Shown piece after piece: positions 33,224 through 39,484 of a DNA stretch of 39,484 nt; the first letter of the stretch is position 1; each line of letters opens with the position of its first letter. Source of the stretch: Azospirillum lipoferum (GTDB lineage Bacteria > Pseudomonadota > Alphaproteobacteria > Azospirillales > Azospirillaceae); the NCBI RefSeq assembly GCF_024170005.1, contig NZ_JALJXJ010000028.1:1-39484 (forward strand), given 5' to 3'. A program made the position numbers and the translations under genes. The notes beneath the pieces were generated by a model. The model did not search any database. It was not told where the DNA came from and saw only the letters and a list, made by a program, of their open reading frames with translations.

Positions 33224-33870
33224 CGCCGGTCGGCCAGCACGCGGTTGGCGATCACCACCGCCTGGGTGCGGCTGTAGACCTTCAGCTTTTGCAGGATGGC
33301 CGAGACATGGGCCTTCACCGTCGTCTCGGTGATGCTGAGGTCGAAGGCGATCTCCTTGTTCAACTTCCCCGTACCCAGCAATTCCAGCACCCGGAGCTGC
33401 TGTGCCGTCAGGGTGGCGATGCGCCGCGCAATCTCCGCGGTTTCGGCATCCTCGGCCTCGTCGGCGGCGGTCTCCTCCCCGGCCTGGGGCGGAACGTAAA
33501 GCTCGCCGTTCAGCACCTGACGCAGGGCGGCGGCGATAGCGTCGCGCGGGGTCGATTTGGGAATGAAGCCGGCGGCCCCGCTCTCCATCGCCTCGCGCAC
33601 CCATCGGCGCTCCTCATGGGCGGAAACGACGACGACCGGAGTTGCCGGAAAGCGCTGGCGCAGCGTGCGCAGCCCGCCCAGCCCGTTCATGCCCGGCATA
33701 TTGACGTCCAGCAGCACGAGGTCGAGGTCGCCCCGCTCCTCCAGCGCCTGCATGACGCTGTCGAGCCGGTCCGCCTCCATCACGTCGGTGGCTTGGCAGG
33801 AATAGAGCACCGCGCTGCGCAGCGCATCGCGCACCATCGGATGATCATCGGCAATCAGGATCCGGGTCAT
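33220..33870 (-). CDS. NarL/LuxR-type response regulator of the PQQ locus
   Basis: 216 residues: a receiver (ADDHPMVRD acid pocket, phospho-accepting Asp55 in LLDVNMPGMNG, Lys in FIPKSTP), an acidic linker (GEETAADEAEDAETAE), and a LuxR/GerE helix-turn-helix (LTAQQLRVLELLGTGKLNKEIAFDLSITETTVKAHVSAILQKL). It resembles the AgmR/ErbR/ExaE regulators that control PQQ-dependent ethanol oxidation in Pseudomonas, an assignment from context. The ATG at 33870 is the natural receiver start although its ribosome site is weak. No cognate kinase gene is adjacent. Confidence 0.92.
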   Translation of the reverse strand: MTRILIADDHPMVRDALRSAVLYSCQATDVMEADRLDSVMQALEERGDLDLVLLDVNMPGMNGLGGLRTLRQRFPATPVVVVSAHEERRWVREAMESGAAGFIPKSTPRDAIAAALRQVLNGELYVPPQAGEETAADEAEDAETAEIARRIATLTAQQLRVLELLGTGKLNKEIAFDLSITETTVKAHVSAILQKLKVYSRTQAVVIANRVLADRR

Positions 33871-34052
33871 GGCCTGCGGTTCCCTGCACAGCGGCAAATG
33901 GGGGCGGAAGGGATGGATGACGGGAGTGGTTCCCGCTTCCATTGTGTCAGAGCGAAATGGGGGGGTGCAACAACGCGAATGACGCCAATTGTTTTGTGCG
34001 CGAACATGTCGCACCGCCATCGGGCCTACCCCCCTTCGGTCGGAATCGGACG

Positions 34053-34505
34053 TTAATCTTCGTGTACTGTCTCCAGCCAGGAGCGGATGGCCCACAGCGC
34101 CTCCTGCCCCAGAGCCTCGCCGAACTTGGGCATGTAGGTCACGCCGTTGCGGATCGAGCCATTGGTGACGCGCTCCTTGAACCACTCGTCACCGGCATCG
34201 CCCTTCTCCAGGTAGCGCAGATCGGGGGCGATGCCGCCGGACACCGCACCCAACCCATGACAGCGCGCACAGTTCTGGTTGAAGGCGGACGAACCGATCT
34301 CGATGGCGCGCGGGTTGCCGCGGTAGGGATTGCTGTCCCGCCACTTGTCGCCCAGCTTCTCCAGCCCGCTGGTGTCGACCGGCTGCGGAACGACGTCGCC
34401 GTGCGCGAAGACCGGACCGCTCAGCACCACAGTCAACAGCCCGGCCAGAGCAGGCAGGGCGAGGCGGTGGGGACGGGTGGGCGGCGTGGCGGACCTTTGC
34501 GTCAT
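34053..34505 (-). CDS. pedF: Cytochrome c-550, PedF type
   Basis: 150 residues from the ATG at 34505, with AGAGGA seven bases upstream. The signal peptide core (about 15-33) ends near VFA-34. The mature protein starts HGDVVPQPVDTSGLEKLGDKWRDSNPYRGN, then heme c motif CARCH (Cys79, Cys82, His83) with the probable sixth ligand Met125 in TYMPKFG. This fits the PedF family that accepts electrons from PQQ-dependent alcohol dehydrogenases in the periplasm. No such dehydrogenase is in the window. It lies 182 bp upstream of the regulator gene, same strand. Confidence 0.92.
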   Translation of the reverse strand: MTQRSATPPTRPHRLALPALAGLLTVVLSGPVFAHGDVVPQPVDTSGLEKLGDKWRDSNPYRGNPRAIEIGSSAFNQNCARCHGLGAVSGGIAPDLRYLEKGDAGDEWFKERVTNGSIRNGVTYMPKFGEALGQEALWAIRSWLETVHED

Positions 34506-34742
34506 CGATGCGTCCTCTTCCTGCATCCGTCTTTTCGGCTCCCGTGTTGTGCCGTGCCGCGGGTCCCGCATTTGCGGAAACACTGGACGGTTTCAGGGCC
34601 TGATTGCGGTCGAGGATAGCAATCGTTCGTCTGCTTAATTATTCGACGATGGTACAAGGATCGCCGTCACGGCCACGCCGATGCCACGCCATCTTAATCG
34701 ATGGTCGGATGACGCAAAGGGCAAGCGGCCGACAGCCTGCCG

Positions 34743-35660
34743 TCAGGTCAGCGGTGGCAGCCGACCGGCATTGATTGCCGACTTCACCTTCGCCAGCTGC
34801 CGCACGGCCGGATCGCCCAGCCGCAGTGCCACGCCGGTTGACAGCACATCGATTAGCGTCAGATGCACCAATCGCGAGGCCATCGGCGTGTACATCTCGG
34901 TATCCTCCACCGGCTGGCTGGCGATGACCACGCTCGCCATGGTGGCCAAGGGCGACCGCGGTGCGGTGATCGCCACCACCGCCGTGCCCTGTGCCCGCGC
35001 CGCTGCCGCCAGCTCGTTGATCGTTCCGCTGCGCCCTGTGTTGGACAGCGCCAGCAGCACCCCGCCGGCCGCCATATTGACCAGCAGCATGCGCGCCAGC
35101 ACCGGATCGGCGCAGGGCTGCGCATCGGCGCCAAAGCGCAGCAGCTTGTGCGCCGCATCCTGGGCCAGGGCGCTCGACCCACCGGTGCCGACGCACAGCA
35201 CCCGCGGCGCGTCCGCCAGCAGACCGATGGCCCGCTCCAGCGCCCCGTCGTCCAGCGTCGCGGAGGCCGCGGTCAGGGCGGCGGCACTCGATGAAAAAAT
35301 TTTTCTCGCCAGCGTGCCGACAGCGTCGTCCGGCGCCACATCCTGGCTGACATAGGGAGTGCCGCCGCGCACTTCGTCGCGCAGCGCATCACGCGCCTGG
35401 GATTCGGCGAGCCGCAACTTGAAGTCGGGAAAGCCGGCACAGCCGACGCTGCGGCAAAAACGCACGACCGTCGCCTCGCTGACTTCCGCCGCCTGCGCCA
35501 GCGAGGTGACGTTCAGGTCGAGCACCCGTCGCGGATCGGCCAGTACCAGATCGGCGATCTGCCCCTCCGATCGCTTCAACCTATCCCGCAGCCGGCGGAT
35601 CCCGTCCAATATATCCATTGGTGCAGGATTGGCGGTGGCGCTGTTGACCGGGGGTGGCAT
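34743..35660 (-). CDS. hexR: RpiR-family regulator, probable HexR
   Basis: 305 residues: an N-terminal RpiR helix-turn-helix (TSLAQAAEVSEATVVRFCRSVGCAGFPDFKLRLAES) and a SIS sugar-phosphate-binding domain (VLCVGTGGSSALAQDAAHKLLRFG, LALSNTGRSGTINELAAAARAQG). HexR represses Entner-Doudoroff genes and is released by KDPG; the divergent edd and downstream zwf support this name. The ATG at 35660 is used; Met15 (35618) is an alternative, and neither has a strong ribosome site. An AT-rich palindrome lies within the coding region (35292-35307). Confidence 0.9.
   Translation of the reverse strand: MPPPVNSATANPAPMDILDGIRRLRDRLKRSEGQIADLVLADPRRVLDLNVTSLAQAAEVSEATVVRFCRSVGCAGFPDFKLRLAESQARDALRDEVRGGTPYVSQDVAPDDAVGTLARKIFSSSAAALTAASATLDDGALERAIGLLADAPRVLCVGTGGSSALAQDAAHKLLRFGADAQPCADPVLARMLLVNMAAGGVLLALSNTGRSGTINELAAAARAQGTAVVAITAPRSPLATMASVVIASQPVEDTEMYTPMASRLVHLTLIDVLSTGVALRLGDPAVRQLAKVKSAINAGRLPPLT
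35292..35307. promoter_or_regulatory. AT-rich operator-like site inside hexR
   Basis: TGAAAAAATTTTTCTC resembles the intergenic palindrome at 35795 (14 of 18 aligned bases when extended two bases). Within hexR it forces the codons AGA AAA ATT TTT TCA, a run of AT-rich codons not seen elsewhere in this GC-rich gene. It lies about 500 bp from the intergenic site. Confidence 0.45.
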
Positions 35661-35743
35661 GGCGTAAAGTTACTTCCCTGGAATGGGCTGACAATGCCGG
35701 AGTCCGGACAGGTACGGTGCTGCGGAGAGCGCTTCCGGCACTA

Positions 35744-35812
35744 TGAAGAAATTTGCCGCGGATTGCGAGAAATCCAACCGTTTGATGCCGCATATGAAAA
35801 AAATTTTCTTCA
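35744..35812. promoter_or_regulatory. Candidate HexR operators in the hexR-edd intergenic region
   Basis: TGAAAAAAATTTTCTTCA (35795-35812) is an 18-bp near-perfect palindrome (16 of 18 positions symmetric). TGAAGAAATTT (35744-35754) repeats its half-site about 50 bp away. They lie between the divergent regulator and edd, where an autoregulatory and edd-repressing operator is expected. The exact HexR consensus for this lineage was not checked. Confidence 0.55.
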
Positions 35813-35882
35813 CAGCCCGTCCTCTCAGGCGTATGGTCCGTTTCAGAAATCATCGCCTCCCACAAACGGTCGAGACGCGATC

Positions 35883-37721
35883 ATGAGCAAGCCCGCCTCC
35901 CTGAATTCTGTCGTCGCCCGCGTGACGGAGCGCATCGCGGAGCGCAGCCGCGACCGCCGTGCCGCCTATCTGGCGCGGCTGGAAAATGCCGGTGGCAAGC
36001 CGCGCCGCCACCGCCTCGGCTGCGCCAACCTCGCCCACGCCTTTGCGGCCTGCGGTGCGAACGACAAGGCGGCGCTACGTGGCGAGACGCAGCCGTCGAT
36101 CGGCATCGTCACCGCTTACAACGACATGCTCTCGGCCCATCAGCCTTATGAGCGCTACCCCGCCATGATCCGCGAGTCGGTGCGGGCGGCGGGGGGCGTG
36201 GCCCAAGTCGCCGGTGGCGTGCCCGCCATGTGCGACGGCGTCACCCAGGGTTACGAGGGGATGGAGCTATCTCTGTTCAGCCGAGATGTCATCGCGCTGG
36301 CGACCGGCGTCGCGCTGTCGCACGCGACCTTCGACGGCGTGCTGTGCCTGGGCATCTGCGATAAGATCGTCCCCGGCCTGGTGATCGGCTCGCTCGCCTT
36401 CGGCCATCTGCCGACGATCTTCGTGCCTGCCGGCCCGATGCCGTCCGGCCTGTCCAATGCCGACAAGGCCAAGGCGCGTCAGCTCTATGCCCAGGGCAAG
36501 GTCGGTCGCGAGGAGTTGCTGGAGGCCGAGTCCAAGTCCTATCACGCCCCCGGCACCTGCACCTTCTACGGCACAGCCAACACCAACCAGATGCTGATGG
36601 AGATCATGGGCCTGCATCTGCCGGGCGCCAGCTTCGTCAACCCCAACACGCCGCTGCGCGATGCGCTGACCGACGCCGCCGCCCGCCGGGTGGTGGCGAT
36701 GACCGTACCCGGCGCCGGCACCCCGATCGGCCGCATCGTCGATGAGCGCGCACTGGTCAACGGCATCGTCGGGCTGTTGGCCACCGGCGGCTCGACCAAC
36801 CACACCCTGCACATCCCGGCCATCGCCGCAGCCGCCGGCATCGAACTGAACTGGGAGGATTTCTCGGAGCTGTCGGCGGTCGTCCCGCTGCTGGCCCGGG
36901 TCTATCCCAACGGCAGCGCCGACGTGAACCGCTTCCATCAGGCCGGTGGCATGCCCTTCATCATCGGCCAGCTGATCGATGCCGGGCTGGTCCACACCGA
37001 CATTTCCACCATTTACGGCGAAGGCGGGCTCGAGCCCTACCGCAGTATGCCTGACCTGGACGAAGGCGGCGCCCTGACCTGGACCCGCACGGCCACCGAC
37101 CAGAGCGGCGACCCGTCGGTCGTCGCCACCACCGCAGCCCCCTTCGCGGCCGAAGGCGGCCTGCGCGTGCTGACCGGCAATCTCGGCCGCGGCGTCATCA
37201 AGACCTCGGCGGTCAAGCCGGAGCATCGCGTCGTCGAGGCCCCGGCCCGCGTCTTCGACAACCAGGAGTCCGTGCAGGCCGCCTTCCGTGCCGGCGAACT
37301 CGACCGCGACGTGATCGTCGTCGTTCGCTACCAGGGCCCGGGCGCCAACGGCATGCCGGAGCTGCACAAGCTGACCCCGCCGCTGGGCGTGGTGCAGGAC
37401 AAGGGCTTCAAGGTCGCGCTGGTGACCGACGGCCGCATGTCCGGTGCGTCGGGCAAGGTGCCGGCGGCCATCCACGTCACGCCTGAGGTCAAGGGCGGCG
37501 GTCCGCTCGGCCGTGTGCGCGACGGCGACATCCTGCGCTTGGATGCGGAGGCCGGGACACTGAACGCCCTGGTCGATGCCGCCGAGTGGGAGAGCCGCGG
37601 CGCTCCCCCGCCGCCGAGCGAGGATGCCTCCCACGGCTGCGGTCGGGAACTCTTCTCCCTGTTCCGCAACAATGCCGGCCCGGCGGAGAGCGGGGCTTCC
37701 GTCCTCAACCTGCTGGGCTGA
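35883..37721 (+). CDS. edd: 6-phosphogluconate dehydratase (Entner-Doudoroff)
   Basis: 612 residues, the usual length. Edd dehydrates 6-phosphogluconate to KDPG using a 4Fe-4S cluster in the cytoplasm. Cys-containing motifs of the IlvD/Edd family are present: MCDGVTQGYEGMELSLFSRDVIALATG, LGICDKIVPGLVIG and GTCTFYGTANTNQM. VTDGRMSGASGKVPAAIHVTPE lies in the C-terminal domain. The ATG at 35883 matches the family N-terminus; the frame is open to 35694 but crosses the operator region. zwf follows 149 bp downstream. The aldolase eda and pgl are not in the window. Confidence 0.97.
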   Translation: MSKPASLNSVVARVTERIAERSRDRRAAYLARLENAGGKPRRHRLGCANLAHAFAACGANDKAALRGETQPSIGIVTAYNDMLSAHQPYERYPAMIRESVRAAGGVAQVAGGVPAMCDGVTQGYEGMELSLFSRDVIALATGVALSHATFDGVLCLGICDKIVPGLVIGSLAFGHLPTIFVPAGPMPSGLSNADKAKARQLYAQGKVGREELLEAESKSYHAPGTCTFYGTANTNQMLMEIMGLHLPGASFVNPNTPLRDALTDAAARRVVAMTVPGAGTPIGRIVDERALVNGIVGLLATGGSTNHTLHIPAIAAAAGIELNWEDFSELSAVVPLLARVYPNGSADVNRFHQAGGMPFIIGQLIDAGLVHTDISTIYGEGGLEPYRSMPDLDEGGALTWTRTATDQSGDPSVVATTAAPFAAEGGLRVLTGNLGRGVIKTSAVKPEHRVVEAPARVFDNQESVQAAFRAGELDRDVIVVVRYQGPGANGMPELHKLTPPLGVVQDKGFKVALVTDGRMSGASGKVPAAIHVTPEVKGGGPLGRVRDGDILRLDAEAGTLNALVDAAEWESRGAPPPPSEDASHGCGRELFSLFRNNAGPAESGASVLNLLG

Positions 37722-37760
37722 TCCTGCCGGTTCATCCGGCGGTAGCAAATCCTGAACGTT

Positions 37761-37786
37761 GGGCCGGCATCGGGCCATGCCGGCCC
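37761..37786 (+). other. Strong hairpin between edd and zwf
   Basis: GGGCCGGCAT (37761-37770) pairs perfectly with ATGCCGGCCC (37777-37786) around a 6-base loop, 40 bp after the edd stop. No T-run follows, so it may be a Rho-type or partial terminator, or an mRNA-processing structure separating edd and zwf. Confidence 0.6.
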
Positions 37787-37870
37787 GCATTGTGACCGGC
37801 CCATCCCTGTGGCACCATAACGCACGGGCTGACCAAACGCACCGTGCCATCGACGTCGAGAGGTCCGAAG

Positions 37871-39391
37871 ATGAACTCCCGCTCCACCGTCGCAGCGCCC
37901 GCACTGCCCCCCTTCGACTATACGGTGTTCGGCGGCACCGGCGATCTGGCCCTGCGCAAGCTGCTGCCGGCGCTCTACCTGCGCGACAAGGCGGGGCAGG
38001 TGGCCGAGGGCAGCCGCATCATCGGCGTCTCGCGCAGCCCGCTCGCTCCCTCCGACTACCGCGCCAAGGCGGAGGAGGCGATCCGCGAGCATGTTCCGGC
38101 CGACGAGCGTGACACTGCGGTGGTCGCCCGTTTCCTGGAGCGGCTGGATTATGTCCCGGTCGATGCCACCTCCGATGATGGTTGGGACGAGTTGGCCGAC
38201 CGGCTGAACAGCCCGCCGCCGCGCGGCAGCGACGCGGTCCGTATCTTCTACCTCGCCACCTCTCCCAGCCTGTTCGGCCCGGTCAGCGATCAACTCCGCG
38301 CCTTCGGCCTCGCCACCCCGGCCTCGCGCGTCGTGCTGGAGAAGCCGATCGGCCGCGACCTCGCCTCGGCACAGGAAATCAACGACCGGGTCGGTGCGGT
38401 CTTCACCGAGCCGCAGATTTACCGCATCGACCATTATCTCGGTAAGGAGACGGTGCAGAACCTGTTGGCCCTGCGCTTCGGCAACTCGCTGTTCGAGCCC
38501 TTGTGGAACGCCGACCATATCGACCATGTGCAGATCACCGTCGCCGAGACGGTCGGCGTGGAGGAGCGTGGCGGCTACTACGACCAGTCCGGCGCCCTAC
38601 GCGACATGGTGCAGAACCACCTGCTGCAACTCGTCTGTCTGGTCGGCATGGAATGCCCGATTTCGCTGGCCCAGGAATCGGTTCGCGACGAGAAGCTGAA
38701 GGTTCTGCGCTCGCTCAAGCCCATTGGACCGGACGAGATCGGCGGCTGCACCGTCCGCGGCCAGTATCGCGCCGGTGCCGTTGCCGGCGGTGCGGTGCCC
38801 GGCTATCTCGACGAACCCGGCATTCCGGCCGGCAGCAGCACGGAGACCTTCGTCGCGCTGAAGCTGGAGATCGACAATTGGCGCTGGGCCGGCGTGCCCT
38901 TCTACCTGCGTAGCGGCAAGCGGCTGCCGGCCAAGATGTCGGAGATCGTTATCCAGTTCCGGCCAATCCGCCACTCGATCTTCCCGCAGGGGGCGGGCGA
39001 GTTGCAGGCCAACCGCCTGATCGTCCGGCTCCAGCCCGACGAGAGCATCCGTATGCATCTGATGACCAAGGAACCCGGGCCGGGCGGTATGCGCCTGCGG
39101 CCGGCGGCCTTGAACCTCAGCTTCGCGCAGACCTTCGGCGGCCGCTTCCCGGATGCCTATGAGCGCCTGCTGATGGATGTGGTGCGCGGCAACTCCACCC
39201 TGTTCATGCGCCGCGACGAGGTCGAGGCGGCGTGGCAGTGGGCGGAGCCGATCATCGACGGCTGGACCGCCCGGCACGAGATGCCGAAGCCCTATATTGC
39301 CGGCACCTGGGGCCCCTCGCAGTCGATCGCTCTGATCGAGCGTGACGGCCGCACTTGGCATGACGACGAGATCCCGTCGGCCGCCTTCTGA
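37871..39391 (+). CDS. zwf: Glucose-6-phosphate 1-dehydrogenase
   Basis: 506 residues. Zwf oxidises glucose-6-phosphate to 6-phosphogluconolactone with NAD(P)+. The nucleotide-binding loop FGGTGDLALRKLLPALY, the EKPIGRDL segment and the substrate-binding/catalytic RIDHYLGKETVQN are intact, as are the C-terminal-domain stretches VPFYLRSGKRLPAKMSEI and DAYERLLMDVVRGNSTLFMRRDEVEAAW. The ATG at 37871 follows GAGAGG at seven bases. With edd upstream it channels glucose into the Entner-Doudoroff route and supplies NADPH. A lactonase gene (pgl) does not follow within the window. Confidence 0.97.
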   Translation: MNSRSTVAAPALPPFDYTVFGGTGDLALRKLLPALYLRDKAGQVAEGSRIIGVSRSPLAPSDYRAKAEEAIREHVPADERDTAVVARFLERLDYVPVDATSDDGWDELADRLNSPPPRGSDAVRIFYLATSPSLFGPVSDQLRAFGLATPASRVVLEKPIGRDLASAQEINDRVGAVFTEPQIYRIDHYLGKETVQNLLALRFGNSLFEPLWNADHIDHVQITVAETVGVEERGGYYDQSGALRDMVQNHLLQLVCLVGMECPISLAQESVRDEKLKVLRSLKPIGPDEIGGCTVRGQYRAGAVAGGAVPGYLDEPGIPAGSSTETFVALKLEIDNWRWAGVPFYLRSGKRLPAKMSEIVIQFRPIRHSIFPQGAGELQANRLIVRLQPDESIRMHLMTKEPGPGGMRLRPAALNLSFAQTFGGRFPDAYERLLMDVVRGNSTLFMRRDEVEAAWQWAEPIIDGWTARHEMPKPYIAGTWGPSQSIALIERDGRTWHDDEIPSAAF

Positions 39392-39433
39392 CCCCTCTGG
39401 TCAAGGAATCGTCATGAGGGGCGAAAAAAGTAC

Positions 39434-39463
39434 TTGCGCGGTTTGGGAGGTGTCGCCTATAAA
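39434..39463 (+). promoter_or_regulatory. Stable-RNA-type promoter at the right edge
   Basis: TTGCGC (39434-39439), 18 bases, TATAAA (39458-39463), followed by a GC-rich discriminator (GCGCCTCCCGACGC). GGGAGG (39445-39450) and CCTCCC (39467-39472) form an inverted repeat around the -10 element. The strong -10 and GC discriminator suggest a growth-rate-controlled rRNA or tRNA promoter reading out of the window; the gene itself is not visible. Confidence 0.5.
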
Positions 39464-39484
39464 GCGCCTCCCGACGCGAACGAC

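Noticed and set aside
37810..37826. Sigma-54 promoter (TGGCAC) before zwf
   Set aside because: The GC of the -12 element is one base out of register and the TTGC core is absent.
39392..39421. Intrinsic terminator after zwf
   Set aside because: CCCCTC and GAGGGG pair over an 18-base loop but are followed by an A-run instead of a T-run, so it is weak on this strand.

Overview
The window is high-GC, densely packed DNA from what looks like an Azospirillum-type alphaproteobacterium (Rhodospirillales/Azospirillales). That assignment is an inference from several things: GC-rich codon use, many ATGA/GTGA/TGATG start-stop overlaps, a complete pqqABCDE operon with a PedF-type cytochrome c, an Entner-Doudoroff edd-zwf pair facing a hexR-like gene, hybrid kinases, and EcfG-like and Fur-like sites. 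No phage, transposon, CRISPR or tRNA was recognised. No gene-free stretch exceeds 300 bp; the longest (about 150-240 bp) are promoter regions.

Layout. (1) 1-7673, plus strand: the 3' part of a very large poly-HAMP hybrid histidine kinase, cut by the left edge, is translationally coupled to a second hybrid kinase (REC-PAS-HisKA-HATPase-REC). (2) 7740-8744, plus: a predicted winged-helix protein and two tiny membrane proteins, function unknown. (3) 8767-10564: a minus-strand glycine-rich lipoprotein gene divergent from purT. (4) 10590-16384, minus: a six-gene unit bioM-bioN-bioY-acyl-CoA ligase-thiolase-MFS transporter, i.e. an ECF biotin transporter joined to a ligase/thiolase pair that also accompanies bioY in Bacillus subtilis (yhfU-yhfT-yhfS). 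(5) 16515-20520, minus: a HutC-type GntR regulator gene followed by a complete polar amino acid ABC importer. (6) 20728-24309, plus: pqiABC (MCE-type envelope lipid transport). (7) 24324-24863, minus: an unknown protein behind a good Fur-like box. (8) 24959-28820, minus: an osmoprotectant ABC importer in the same order as E. coli osmF-yehYXW, divergent from a small stress-type protein gene with an EcfG-like promoter. (9) 29213-34505, minus: a PQQ block with cytochrome c-550 (PedF type), a LuxR-type response regulator, a C-x3-C-W periplasmic protein and pqqA-B-C-D-E. (10) 34743-39391: hexR (minus) divergent from edd and zwf (plus), with AT-rich palindromes between them and one inside hexR. The right end carries a promoter of the stable-RNA type whose transcript would leave the window.

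How the parts fit together. Regions 9 and 10 suit periplasmic PQQ-dependent alcohol or sugar oxidation feeding cytochrome c, and Entner-Doudoroff use of glucose-6-phosphate. The regions least explained by known biology are the poly-HAMP kinase with its neighbours (1-8744), the biotin-linked ligase/thiolase/MFS operon with an altered thiolase active site, the Fur-box orphan, and the palindrome embedded in hexR.
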